A DNA stretch of 64,000 nt from Macrolepiota albuminosa (taxonomy: Eukaryota; Basidiomycota; Agaricomycetes; Agaricales; Agaricaceae). A model generated the notes under the pieces. It made no database searches, had not been told where the DNA came from, and worked only from the letters and a program-made list of their open reading frames with translations. Shown in pieces: positions 11,949 to 22,974 of the stretch. Positions within the stretch are counted from its first letter, which is position 1; each line of letters starts with the position of its first letter. The translations under genes were made by a program, and so were the position numbers. The stretch is from the NCBI GenBank assembly GCA_027475525.1, contig JAMWFC010000077.1, positions 1,054,001 to 1,118,000 on the forward strand, given 5' to 3'.

Positions 11949-12472
11949 TCAGGTGGGTGTTGGGGGCATGGTTAAGGGTGTTGGTCCTGGAAGCTTGGAA
12001 CTGGTTCCAGGGCTCAGGGTCTCAGTCGTTGGGTCACCTCCAAGAGCCCTGAGGTGTACAGCAATTGTTGAGTGGTTCTTGAGTCCCGAGAACATCATGG
12101 TAAGCATCCTCCAGTTGATCTTGGGGTTTGCATCCCATAGCCAGGGGAGCCCCAGCACAAGTGGGTCAAGTTGTAAAGCTGTGTGACCAGGAAGTCCAAC
12201 ATGAATTTGAAACCATTGTTCAGGGTCACCTGCCCCAAGTAAGACCTTCTGATGGGGCTGGAGGAGGAGGAGGTACTCTCGAGTTGCTGCAAATTAAGAG
12301 GTTGATTGAGGAAATCATGGGGGAGGTTGAGAGTGTCACTGATGAAGACTCCAGTGGCTCTGCTGTCAATAAGGGCCGATAATAGTCCCAAAGCACCATC
12401 CAACCTGGCATTGATGACAAAAAATTGTGACAAATGGGACTGGAGTCCGGGGAATGGTGTGGCTCTATTCAA
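11949..12472 (-). pseudogene. Element B second protease-like domain
   Basis: Minus-strand reading gives a retropepsin start with ALIDSRATGVFISD (the usual DSGAT now DSRAT) at about residues 36-50 of the 12472-12095 frame. About 100 codons later, in the frame of 12158-11949, comes LGLPWLWDANPKINW, the conserved end of Ty3 proteases. It lies directly downstream of another protease-like domain with the same closing motif (12516-12910). Whether both were ever active cannot be told; the catalytic loop here has Arg in place of Gly. Confidence 0.6.
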
Positions 12473-12515
12473 GGAGTCCCCTGGAGTTGGTTCGGGGCTT
12501 GAGAATTCAGGGACA

Positions 12516-12910
12516 TCAAAGGGGAGTTGCTAGTCTTTGATTGTTGGTTTCTAACTTAGGCAGAGGGTGAGGTGTTGCCAGTTGATGCAGGGGTTGGTGT
12601 CCCAGAGCCAGGGGAGCCCCAGGATTAGGGGTGCAGAGGGGTGGAGTTTGGTTACCAGCATCTGGAGAGTGTGAGTTTGTCTGTTGGTGAAGGTAATGGA
12701 CATACACATGAAATGAGTGATATCTCTGGCCATAGAGGCATCTCCATCGAAGAGGCAAAGTTGGACAGGAATCAGAAGTTGTTGGGCAGGCTCCAAGACA
12801 GAGGAGGACTAGGCCTTGTTGATGAAATTGTCTGTGGCACCGCTGTTGATGAGAGTGTTGAGGGGGTCTCCAGAGGGGATGATGTGGATTTTCAGGAGAA
12901 GAGAGTGTGA
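12516..12910 (-). pseudogene. Element B first protease-like domain
   Basis: Around 12865-12835 on the minus strand the sequence reads LINSGATDNFINKA, a retropepsin loop with Asp changed to Asn. The frame of 12796-12551 ends in ILGLPWLWDTNPCINW. The spacing between loop and closing motif is that of a complete Ty3 protease. It precedes a second such domain, giving a tandem pair. Confidence 0.6.
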
Positions 12911-13204
12911 GGAGTGGGAGAGTAGGTAAGCCATGAGGGTGTCCTATATGAGTGTCATTGAGCGTAGGTGAGAGACCAGGGCAGAGAAGACGTTGGGGTC
13001 AATTCCACGATTTAGTACATCTTCCAGATCTAAATTGCCAGGTCATTTTCCGAGCACTCATAGGTGGTGTCTTCTCCCTCAAAAGTCCAGGTGGCACATC
13101 CCATGGTCTGTCGTTGGGGGCACTCAGAGATGAAGTGGTCTTTCTCACTGTAGAGTATACAGGCACTCTCCCTTCTCCATCAATTTGGCACATCTTTCAG
13201 GACC
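12911..13204 (-). pseudogene. Element B gag C-terminus with degenerate zinc knuckle
   Basis: Just downstream of the family-C LTR insertion, the minus strand reads CILYSEKDHFISECPQR at about 13165-13110. This is a CCHC knuckle whose second Cys has become Tyr. The remainder is linker up to the protease. The knuckle has been cut from most of gag by the LTR at 13205-13723. Confidence 0.55.
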
Positions 13205-13723
13205 TGTCAGGGGACTTCTCATTTCTTCCTTTTCTCACTCCTTATCTCTTCACTCTCCCTTCATTCATTCTCTTACTTCTTCTAACATTATTTTATTTTA
13301 CTGTTTCTATCCTTTCAACACTATCTGTTAGTACTACTCTCAGCCCTTGAGATGCTCTGGTTCTTTAGCTACCATTCAGACAAGTGTGGGCCCTTCAGCA
13401 CTGCTTCCAGACTGCTTATATAAGCTGGAGTCTGCCTTTCTGACTTCTAAAGTCCAGAGTTTTCCTGCCTTGTTTGCACAGTTGTTTGGTTAGTCAATTT
13501 TTGAGTTTTTAAGGTTTTGTTGTACTGTACAGTTGTTTCCCATGCTTCAGAAGCCCCAGAAGTGTCCAACCTGGCATAGAGAATCCCTAGACTTGTTCTC
13601 TTTGGATCTCCCTCTGCCAGGTGAGTAGTTATTATGATATTGTCAGTACATACTCTAATACACTTTGGATCTCCCTCTGCCAGCTGTGTGACTGAGCCAC
13701 AGCCTCTAGAAGTTGCTCTTACA
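13205..13723 (+). repeat. Solo LTR, family C copy 1 (519 bp)
   Basis: Starts TGTCAGGGGAC and ends TCTTACA. It has the same length (519 bp) and order of motifs as copy 2, including a TATATAAGC box about two-fifths of the way in and a short internal repeat near 13600-13685. It interrupts the gag of element B. The flanks GGACC and GTACG agree at only two of five positions in the forward sense, so the target duplication, if any, has decayed. Confidence 0.75.
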
Positions 13724-15548
13724 GTACGAGGTGGCGAAGGCCACCCTGGAGCTGTCAACCTGGAATATGAGTGGAATGTATGCCATTTGTGGAGGTCCCA
13801 GCCTGTAAACATGTCAGATTTCTGAATATTCAGGCATCCTTTGTAGGCAAGGGCATTACAGGTGTTATCTGGTCCTGCTGCGCTATAGTGAGGGGGTCCT
13901 ATGTAGTAGTAGTAATAAGAGTGGTTACCTCCCCCTCCTTGGGGAGGAAAGGCACCAAGAGCAGGGCCCCACCTTCCTGGAGGGCCTCTTCTAGGTGGCT
14001 CACCTGGGGGTCCATGGCCTGGAGGCCCATTGTTCCAAGGAGGTTTGTTCCTGTTGGATGGAGGTCTGGGTCTCCATGCAGGAGACAGCAGAGGTGGCGG
14101 GCTGAGGAGTTGTTTTCAGTGGTCAACTGGAGGTGGCAGAGACAGTCAGAGAGGGTTCAGTGGTGCTGGGTCAATTTGTGGTAGGCCAGGTGCTGGGTCG
14201 GGTGCTGGGTTGTGCAGGGGGTGTTCAACTTGGGAGGGTCAAGCTTGCATCAGGGGCTGTGGGGGATTCCGCAGATTGAAGTGGGGTGGGAAGTTGCGAT
14301 GGAAGTTGGGCTCAGGAGGGGCTGGGGCAGATGTAGGTGGTAGTGCCAGAGTTGTCGCAGGCACAGGACATCATTCATTGTCGCCTCAAGTAAGCTTGTC
14401 AATGTAGCACAGCATGTCATCTGTCTCAGGGGTGCCAGCCCAGGGTCTCCTGGAGGTTACTGGAGGTGGAAGTCAGGCATTGTCCAGTTGTGGGAGCAGT
14501 TCCAGGAGTCTCTGGGGGTGTCCCCAGGTCTTGAAGGTGCTAAGAATGGAGTTAGCCCTACAGTGAGTTGACAAGCCTACCATGTGGGCAGCAGGCTGAT
14601 TAAATAGCCCACCTGTTGGGTTGAGGGACCACAATATGGCTGAGGTGTTCTGCCCCTCTTCTCATTGTTGTTGCTCCAGGGTCAGGACCGCAGAGGCTGC
14701 CAGGGCCAATTCTGGAGGTTTCTGTTGGATGTAAATCAAGTGACCGGGGTCTGTGGGGTTGTTGAGGAGTTGAGGAGAGGGGCACGCATGGACTTTGTCT
14801 AGCAGTTGCTGCAGCTCTTTGTGAAGGATCGTGTTGTACCTGCACTTTACCATAGGCTGTTCCAGAAGTTCTCTCTATGTGAATCAATCCCCAAATTTGA
14901 CCAAGCAATGGGCCCAGTCCTCTGGAGTGCCTTTGAAGTCATCATGTTCAAATTCCATGAGTAACACCCTTGTCTGCTGCACAAAGTTCTCCAGCAAGAT
15001 CCTGAGCAAGCAGAGCACCTCGGTCCATTGACATTTGTACTCCACAAAGTGTCGCTGTCCCATTGGCGACAGAGGGGTTCATGCGGGTGGGGTGGCAGCT
15101 GGGTAGTGTCAAGGAGGGTAGTTGTAGTTGGGAGATCCATGGGGTTGGGGAACAGGGCATTGGTAACCGTAGTAGAGGGTGGGGGCAAAGGGACCCTCAT
15201 TGGGGGGAATCAGACAAGGTCCATTGAGGATGGGTGGGGTCTCCAGTAGACTCTCAGGGATGCTCCGGTATGAGGGGGCCTCCATGGGTTGGGCCATGGC
15301 TAGGTTGGGTGGAGGGGCCCAGCTGGCTGAGGGCCCCAGATCATAGAGGGACGGATCAGGGGCCCAGTGGCAGTGGAGACGTTGGGGTTCGTATGAGAAA
15401 GGTGAGTAGACAGGGTGGAGGGTCTGTACAGAGTAGTGGTTGGGAACCAAACGTCTGTAAGGGTTGGTCTGGTAGCCCAGCCCATGGGATAATAGGTGTG
15501 AGTGTATATAGCCATCGAGAACAGTGTAAGGAGAGAGTCTTGATATTA
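13724..15548 (-). pseudogene. Element B gag
   Basis: Open segments on the minus strand are at 15450-15109 (Pro/Tyr-rich N-terminus), about 15060-14850 and 14853-14662. The middle frame reads LLMEFEHDDFKGTPEDWAH, the F-x2-D-x-GTPEDWA signature found in gag proteins of fungal Ty3 elements. A Gly/Pro/Trp-rich stretch follows at 14400-13900. Stops and frame changes are spread throughout. Gag would form the element particle. Calling it gag rests on that signature and on its place between LTR and zinc knuckle. Confidence 0.6.
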
Positions 15549-16362
15549 TGTCAGGTTCTACTGAGTCAGGGGCTTTCTAGGAAAGCAATGCCCTTACAAG
15601 GCAGACTTGATCTACATGTACTTGGGTGTCAGGAACTCTGGACTGGGCTCCGGGGTTCAAGATGTGAATAGGGGAATTCTCAGGATAAGGAACTTAGTCC
15701 AGGGATCAGGTCAAGTCGAAAAGAATTAAGGGTTTGAGTTAAGTTGAGAACCAGAGGTTCTAGGATTAGACCCGGTTAGTAAAGTTTAAGTCTCAAAGTG
15801 CGTACCAATCTCAAGAGCACGCAAACAAATTGAGCGTGCCAGTCGAAGCATGCCAGCCAAGTATGCCAGTCAGTGCGCACCAGTCAAACAAAGGGCATAC
15901 AAGCAATTAATGTAATATCAAGACTAGAGTACGACAAGTGGGTAGCTACTTTTAAATACTGGTGGTGGTGGCTCTGGGCTCCTGAGGGGTTCTGGGATGT
16001 CTGAGGTGGTTTCAGGAGTTAATGGGCAGCAGTGGAAGGAGGGGAAACTGTATATCAAGAATCACGCATGCAGTGTGCATGATTAATTGACATGGAAGGG
16101 TGTTCTGATGCATGATGCGTGATGGCCAGGGTAGTTGACGTGATCCAGTAATCAGCACATGCTGGTGGATAGTTCCAGGGCTTGTGCAGCAGGGCTGTCA
16201 GGGGGTGCGGCATGATAGCGGGGCTTGATGTGCAGCTTGATGTGCGTGATGGTGGTGGGGGCAGTTCTGATGGCAGGAGTCGTGTTGTGGGGTTGGCAGA
16301 GGGGCCCTGGATGGAGCTCTGAGGGTGTCCTGGAGTGGTTACGGATGGGAGGGGTCATGACA
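15549..16362 (-). repeat. Element B 5' LTR (about 814 bp)
   Basis: On the minus strand it starts TGTCATGACCCC at 16362 and appears to end in CCTGACA at 15549, giving a TGTCA/TGACA inverted terminus. The left boundary is firm because the neighbouring sequence is family-A gag. The right boundary is inferred from the terminal repeat only, since the matching 3' LTR is outside the window. The 5-bp flank beyond 16362 is CATCT on the plus strand. Confidence 0.6.
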
Positions 16363-16729
16363 CATCTGGCTTGCTGGTAGCAACACTCCTGAAACCACAG
16401 ATCTCTTTCCTAGTTTACCACCAGGCCAAACAATAGACATCATCCATGATATAAATAGTCTACCTGGCATTTCAAAGCTCATGCTAACACTGTGAGGTAG
16501 CTTTTCATCCCACTTTTGCAGAGGCTGGTAAGTAGATGCAGCTTGCATCTGCACAGGCTGAGGCACAGGTGGGTCATCTGTATCTGGGAATAGATGGTCT
16601 GGATCAAGAGAACCAGTCATGGAAGCACATTTTTGACATGATGGCAACAGAGGTCAAGAGTTTTGATGAGTAGTTGCCTAGTCGGTAACAAGCCTAGAGT
16701 TTAGAGCCAATAGCAGAAAATTTAAAAAA
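16363..16729 (-). pseudogene. A2 internal fragment: leader and gag start of a second family-A element
   Basis: The reverse complement matches positions 11-400 of the window (same leader, same MTGSLD start codon context at about 16620, same SISWMMSIVWPGGK block). Element B cuts it off at 16362. So B inserted into the gag of an older family-A copy. Confidence 0.8.
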
Positions 16730-16904
16730 ATGTAACTGTTAGTTATAAGCTAGAACTGTCTTGTGTGGATCACACAGTGCTAAATCAGACTGCTATATTG
16801 GATTTGACTAGTACTAGAGTGAATACAAGAAGTTGGCTTATGTAATACTCTATTATCTGCTAATAGTATTGTTGACGCTTATACAAGTGTGACACTCTGG
16901 TATA
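16730..16904 (-). repeat. A2 5' LTR (175 bp, family A)
   Basis: On the minus strand it reads TGTATACC to AACAGTTACA and corresponds to the A1 3' LTR at 10630-10803. Its 3' end abuts the A2 leader, as expected of a 5' LTR. The outer flank begins AGCCT at 16905. Confidence 0.75.
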
Positions 16905-17093
16905 CAAGCCTGCCACAGCTTGCTATTGATGTACCTAGCTTATGTGGGATCTTATCACTAGTTGAAAAGCACACTCCTTAGATATAAGCACATATACATA
17001 AATATAGGAAGCTGACTTTTCTGATGTTTTCATGTCTTCTTTCAAAATTCTATCAAAATGGCTTAAAGATGTATAAAAAGTAGATTCTATTAT
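16905..17093. other. Unassigned AT-rich spacer
   Basis: No ORF. The stretch 16905-16980 resembles 18190-18260 in the same orientation, so it belongs to a further dispersed repeat. Confidence 0.4.
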
Positions 17094-17612
17094 TGTAAGA
17101 ATGACCTCTGGAGGCTATGGCTCAGTCACACAGCTGGCAGTGGGAGATCCAAAGTATATTAGAGTATATACTGACAATATCATAATAACTACTCACCTGG
17201 CAGAGAAAGATCTAAAGAGAACAAGTCTAGGGATTTTCTATGCCAGGTTGGACGCTTCTAGGGCCTCTGAAGCATGGAAAACAACTATATAGTACATTAA
17301 AACCTTAAAAACTCAAAAATTGCCTAAATAAACAACTGTACAAATAAGGCAGGAAAACTCCGGACTTTGGAAGTCAGAAAGGCAAACTCCAGCTCATATA
17401 AGCAGCCTGGAAGCAGTGCTGAAGAGCCTACACTTGTCTGAATGATAGCTAAAGAACCAGAGCACCTCAAAGGCTGAGAATAGTACTAACAGATAATGTT
17501 GAGAGAATAGAAATAGCAAAATGAAAGAATGATAGAAGAAATAAGGAAATGAATAAAAGGAGAGTGAAGGAATAGGGAGTGAAACAAGGAAAAAATGAGG
17601 AGTCCCTTGACA
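17094..17612 (-). repeat. Solo LTR, family C copy 2 (519 bp), intact target-site duplication
   Basis: On the minus strand it starts TGTCAAGGGAC and ends ATTCTTACA. The flanking 5 bp are ATTAT on both sides (17089-17093 and 17613-17617), which proves both LTR ends and integrase-type insertion. It holds a TATATGAGC box at the place where copy 1 has TATATAAGC. No internal region remains, so it is a solo LTR left by recombination. Confidence 0.9.
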
Positions 17613-18569
17613 ATTATGGTAGAAGTCTTATGAGCATTTGTAACATTCTTAAGGTGAGTCTTTGTTGATTGTGCAATAGAATTCATAAGATGTTTGCTTA
17701 ATTGGTCTTTGCACACTTTCAAAACACTGTCAAGATCAGAAATAGCTCAAAGTTATATATCAAAGTCTTTAATACTGTTGAACTGGGTATTCTGTTCTGT
17801 GTTTTATAATTATTTATAGTAAAAATGAATTCACAATTGCTAAATGACTAAGCACTGCCAAGGAGCAATGAACTAGAAAGAATACAAGTAAATGCTATGC
17901 ATTAAACTAAATAGTAAGAAGTTCCTAAGAATGCTGTCCACTTAAGTCAAGAGAGGGTGCCAAAGTAAAATACCAAGCTACTTGCCACAAGAAAATATCA
18001 TTATCCTAAGTCACAAATGCTTCTGCTAGCTAGCTGTACTATTTGCCAATAGACTGATGCTATCTGTCAACTGTCATTTCAGCTGCTGCCAGTGCTATTA
18101 CTAATTGGATCTATTGCTTGCTGTGCATAGCCATCAGATATGGCCTAAAATAAATAAATTGTGCACATTAAGTTTGAATTGGCAGCACCAAGGTATCTGG
18201 AGCTGGTGTCAAGCTTGCTGTTGATATGTCTAGCCTATGTGTAGTCCTATCAATGTGTGATGTTGCAGAAGGCAATAAATAAGTTGCAGTGCCCATAGTA
18301 TGCTCTTCAAAAAAAAAGTTTTTATAATCATTTGATATTCTTGCTATCATCAGTTTTGACAATTTTCTGAACATCTTCTTATTCAGTATTAACCTCACTG
18401 ATTTCGTTTTCTTCATCTACAGGTTACAAGCTAGGTGATGCAATTTTGATGCACCAGTAATAGTACAAAGCTTTCTTTTCAGATTCCCACCTAAATGACA
18501 TATCTTGCTAAAAGATCTGTCTTTTAGCTTGCTCTTCCTTCTCTGTATCCAGATCCATTTCAATATTAG
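17613..18569. other. AT-rich region with degraded coding fragments
   Basis: No intact gene. On the plus strand 18264-18300 resembles the A1 protease linker near 3188-3225. On the minus strand 18600-18330 shows an acidic coding-like stretch rich in Asp, Glu and Lys with stops, probably a dead transposon gene. I cannot name it. Confidence 0.35.
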
Positions 18570-19120
18570 TATCAGAAGACTCTTTATTTCTTCTCTCATT
18601 CACTCTTTATTCCTTCATTCTTTCTTCATTTATTTTTTTAATTCTTTTGTCATTTTTTTGCTTTACTGTTTCTATTCTTTCAACACTATCTATTAGTATT
18701 ATTTTTAGCCTTTGAGGTGTGCTGATTCTTTAGCTATCATTCAGACAAGTGTGGCCTCTTTAACACTATATACAAACTTCTTATATATAAGCCAGAGTTT
18801 TCCTGCCTTGTTTGCACAGTTGTTTGGTTAGTCAATTTTTGAGTTTTTAAGGTTTTGTTGTACTGTACAGTTGCTTCCTATGCTTCAGAGGCTTCAAAAG
18901 CATTGATCCTGGCATATGAATTTTCTAGACTTGTTCTCTTTAGACAGTTGCTTCCTATGCTTCAGAGGCTTCAAAAGCATTGATCCTGGCATATGAATTT
19001 TCTAGACTTGTTCTCTTTAGATCTCCCTCTGGCAGGTGAGTAGTTATTATGATATTATTAGTATATACTCTAATATACTTTGAATCTTCCTCTGCCAGCT
19101 GTGTGAAGGTCATTTTTACA
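18570..19120 (+). repeat. Family C LTR copy 3 (diverged, with 77-bp tandem repeat)
   Basis: Aligns along the length of copies 1 and 2 but starts TATCAG instead of TGTCAG and carries many C-to-T and G-to-A differences. It ends ATTTTTACA. The extra length comes from an exact 77-bp tandem duplication at 18867-19020, partly offset by a roughly 20-bp deletion near the 3' end. No target duplication is recognisable. Confidence 0.7.
18867..19020. repeat. Exact 77-bp tandem duplication 1
   Basis: 18867-18943 is repeated without change at 18944-19020, inside an LTR copy. Same period as eight other duplications in this window. Confidence 0.85.
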
Positions 19121-19360
19121 GTTAAAATCTTCTTGAGCTAATATTTCTTTATTTCTAAGCTCAAGTGAGACTCTTTTCTGACTGCTAGCCTAATTGCTAG
19201 CTTGATTATCTGCATTGTAATTTATAAAATTTAAGTCTATATTTTGCTTTAAGAGTCTCACCTCTAGAATTATTTTGCAGGATTTCACTGGTAATATTTT
19301 GAGAAACAATTGCATCTTCTGCAAATAATTAGGATATTTTAATGTATTTAATGCATAGCA

Positions 19361-19917
19361 CTAACCATAGTTATAGTCACTAAATTGAGTAGCATCAACT
19401 ATTGACAATTCTTGACTGAGTAAATCAATAATATTGGAAGTGATACATTCCAATTCAGCCTCTGCCAGGGTGAGCCCGTCAATACTTGGTGCAAATTCTA
19501 TTATATTCAAATTTAGCAAATAAAAAATTAAAAATGTAATTTTACAAACCAAGATTTTTTTGGAGCCAATTTTGCCCATCAAGATAGGTTTCTCCAATTT
19601 TATCCAAAGCAATTGAGAGGCAAGCTCTCAAGTTTGCACCATTTGCAATATTGAAAATACACCTCCAAAGAATTTTCTCTGCTTCAATGATGCATGAAGG
19701 CTTTTTCCATGTACTGAGGGATTTCCAGAACTGAAAGAATTATATCAGAAAATATTTCAGTCTACTGCTAGTATATTGTCACCATAGCCCATGGTTGCTC
19801 ACTGCCTAATGATTCCAAGCAAAGCTGAAGCCCAATATCATAGACATCCGTAGTCCAAGGCAACTCTAAGAAAGTCTTCTCATTTTGAGGATTCAAGCCT
19901 TGTAGATCAAGTTCCAT
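19361..19917 (-). CDS. Small three-exon gene, 150-residue protein of unknown function
   Basis: Gene model: exons 19917-19783, 19730-19550 and 19497-19361, introns of 52 nt each with GT and AG ends. The joined frame is open over 151 codons including stop, and all phases fit. It is hard to explain by chance in such AT-rich DNA. The protein starts MELDLQGLNPQNEKTFLELP and is rich in Leu, Glu and Asn; it looks soluble and helical, without a signal peptide or membrane segment. I do not recognise the family. It sits between transposon remnants, so it could be a host gene or the surviving part of a mobile element gene. The start codon is the first ATG in frame. Confidence 0.5.
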
Positions 19918-20214
19918 GATGGTTTTCAAGGCTGGTCAGGAAAGGTTCAGAATTGAGAGAGTGGAGTAAACAAAGGTAAAATTTTAGCCTGAGAAAGTGC
20001 TTAACTAAGCATCAGGCTTTCCAGGTGCAACTTGAAAATATTTTATTACTAGATGAGCATTTGCAGTAACAAACCCTACAGTAACAAAAATTAGGCCTGG
20101 AAGGAATCAAACCTTCCGCAGCCTTGAAATGCACGAAGGTCACATTCACTATACGAGCGTATGCAAAATACATGAGGAAGTCTCACATCCCCACCCTCCC
20201 CTCGGTGACCTTAA
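19918..20214. other. Spacer
   Basis: No gene seen. Base composition changes here from very AT-rich to CpG-containing DNA. Confidence 0.4.
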
Positions 20215-21540
20215 GTTCAGCTCGTCCCGTCCGAGCAATACACCGCGCGCATTCGAGGGCATGCAGGAATGTGTTTTTGATGCAGTATGTTACGAGTTGC
20301 CGCAACAGACAAGGTAAACGTCGGCTCAAACTTCAGCTTGTCCCGTCCAAGGAATACACCACACACGTTCGAGGGCGTACGAGAGCATGTCTTCGAAGTA
20401 ACTCTTGCTGAGGTGGCTGCGCCGTTGCCAGTTGCCGCAACAGATGCCCATCCCTAAGTCTGGCGCGTGCTCCTAATGGAATCTGGCAACATACCATGGA
20501 GTCTTACCTGTCGGGAGCCTAATCGCTTCTACGCAGCCTTGACATATCAACGTACGTCCCGAATTCCAACGCATCCCCCGTCAGCTAGCCTAATCCCCTC
20601 TAGGCAGCAGTGGAGGTTCGAAGCACAGGTGAAAATCGTGCACCTGGCGGACGGGCCAGCGCAGAGAACCAGAACTGACTGAAGGCAGAATGTCAACTGC
20701 CCTGCAAGCGGCTGCGCAGGCTGAAGGCAAACATGAACAGTGAGCACGTGTTCGATCGGCGCGCGAAATGAGAACGTGAACTGGCTGAGGACAACCGACG
20801 GAGTCAGCCAGCTCGTGAAAGAGACAAAAAAGATTACTCAACGTAAAATTTGCCGTGGAGAAGTGCCTATTGATCACATCTTGACGGTACGATCGAGACA
20901 GGCAGGGGCAAAGATATTGGTATCTTTCGGATCGAAAGCGAGGTTTCTGTATTGTATTTTAGTTGTAGAAAAAAACACGCAGTTGAAAGTAATCCGATCC
21001 AGCCACGAACCTTTTGTTCAATGATAACAACCACCGCAAATGCGAAGTTCGCGCAAAGTATTAAACCTTCTGTTTCGCTTGGGGATGAGAATGGTGTGCG
21101 TAGACTTGAGAAAGCTGACGCAAAGAGACAAAGAATGGGGGGAGCGTGGCGTGGTGGTGGTGCCTTACTGGGAAATCGAAGACTTAGAACATGTGGGGGA
21201 ATGGTCCTTTGCGTTCCTGAGCTTAGACCTCAAACGTCTTTGCAATGGCTCACGGCGACATCTTCATCAAAACCAAACACAACTTCATTCGCACCCTTGC
21301 CGAAAGGAAATACACCCACGCGATTGACGGCGTACGAGAGCGCGTTTGCCAGTTGCCACGGCAGATGGCCCGCAGTAAGCCAGGGAATCATGATACCATG
21401 GAGCTTGAGCCTTCTCCCATCGTGGAACTGGACTCTCTACGTCCTGACTTCAACGTATGCCCCATCGGCTCTTCTTCCATGCCGTGAGCCTTGTCTCCTC
21501 TGGTCATTGCTATCGCGCACCTGGAGGTTGTAGAGTTCCT
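20215..21540. repeat. Imperfect direct repeats of a roughly 100-250-bp unit
   Basis: Related blocks lie at 20215-20314, 20333-20520 and 21290-21480. They share words such as TTCGAGGGCGTACGAGAGC, TTGCCGCAACAGATG and CATACCATGGAG in the same order. Several overlapping ORFs are open here on both strands, but none shows a domain or protein-like composition, so I do not call a gene. They may be remnants of a non-autonomous element. Confidence 0.45.
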
Positions 21541-21839
21541 TGGAATACAAGGACGTCGGGGGTCAGGATAGTCTGCCGGCATGGCAACCGAGCGCAATCC
21601 CATCCATCGACATTTCCTTCCGCTGCCGGGCATGTGTTTGATGGGCGCGTGGCGCGCTGGATGGGCAGGACGACGAGGTCTCAAACAAGTCAGGACAATA
21701 TACACTGTAAATCCCATCGTTTATATAAAATCTAAAGGCGAAATTATTATTAGGAACGAAAGTGTAACGTATCAATTGGATCTACACTCAGGCGTCCTCA
21801 AATCCACCACCTATGTCCAAAAAGTTAAAAGTAACATCT

Positions 21840-22600
21840 TGGGAGCATTCCGGATGAATGAGCACCCAAACATTTCACAGCTGCGAACAGATGATAAGTT
21901 GCGTTGCAGACACTTGAAATAGTCCGAACCGTAGAAGGGTTGGATGGGCAGTGAGTCAGCCACCCACGCGCAAAAAAGAAAAAAAAGTGGCAGTTTCGAG
22001 CGTATGAACACGGCTTGAGGTGCTACATACCTGCTTAAGTCACGCACCAGTTGCATGCGTGCGAACGCGGCTTGTGGTGCCGGGTGGATTGGATATCCAC
22101 CTGCTTAGGTCAGCCACCTGCACGTGAAAGAGGAAAAGTCACGCACCAGTTGGCGTGTGAACGCGGCTTGAGGTGCCGGGTGGATTGGAGTAACATTTGG
22201 AAGCATTCCGGATGTGAGCACCCAAAGCAGCAAGGAGGCAGATGGCATTACATTTCACAGCTGCGAGCAGATGATAAGTTGCGTTGCGGACACTTGAAAT
22301 AGTCCAAACCGTAGAAGGGTTGGATTTCGGGCAGTGAGTCAGCCACCTGCGCGCAAAAGAGAAAAAAAAAGTGGCAGTTTCGAGCGTATGAACACGGCTT
22401 GAGGTGCTACCTGCTTAAGTCACGCACCAGCTGCAAGCGTGTGAACACGGCTTGAGGTGCCGGGTGGATTGGATATCCACCTGCTTACATCAGCCACCTG
22501 CATGCGTGCGAACGCGGCTTGTGGTGCCGGGTGGATTGGATATCCACCTGCTTAAGTCAGCCACCTGCACGGCAACTGATCTGACCTAATCCGGTTTTGC
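21840..22600. repeat. Direct repeat pair with nested short repeats upstream of the P450 gene
   Basis: Segment 21875-22110 recurs at 22250-22570 with small differences. Inside both, a unit ending in GCCGGGTGGATTGGATATCC and CACCTGCTTA is itself repeated several times. No coding potential. Confidence 0.6.
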
Positions 22601-22974
22601 ACACCTGATAATTCAATGACATTTCGCTGCCGGTGCTTCTTCCCGCTTTGAAACAACCATGGGTACGACCCCGGATTCAGACGATTTACATTTGATCATT
22701 TGTTAGCCGCGAGACGAAGAAATATCGTCCATGTCCAAAAATTTCCATCCAACTCAATACCTCAACCTGGTGATATTGACCTTGAACGTTTTTCTACCAT
22801 TTACAAACATCATCTCCAATTTCTTGATCCGTTCGTTCTGACAGATGACACGACCTGAGGTCCTTTGTCTATCTGAATTATACTTCTTTCTCCTTCGGTC
22901 GCTTGTTTCCCATTGCATAATTGGTTTTAATATAAGCTACTGAACTACAAACTGTCGAGTTAGCTGGATCTATC
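22601..22974 (+). promoter_or_regulatory. Probable P450 upstream region
   Basis: Unique sequence before the P450 start codon, with pyrimidine-rich stretches around 22880-22910. A TATA-like TTTTAATATAAG lies at 22924-22935, about 45 nt before the ATG. No known operator is recognisable. Confidence 0.35.

Larger units (their letters stand above)
10804..16362 (-). mobile_element. Element B: decayed Ty3/gypsy retrotransposon, split by A1
   Basis: Read on the minus strand, the order is 5' LTR (16362-15549), gag (15548-12911, interrupted by a family-C LTR at 13205-13723), two consecutive protease-like domains, then RT until 10804, where A1 interrupts it. The rest of B must lie left of the window beyond A1. 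B itself starts inside a second family-A element (16363 onward). Stops and frameshifts are frequent. Confidence 0.8.

Noticed and set aside
20962..21533. A 193-codon ORF on the plus strand
   Set aside because: It overlaps other open frames in repeat-rich, CpG-containing DNA and shows no domain, no splice context and no protein-like composition.
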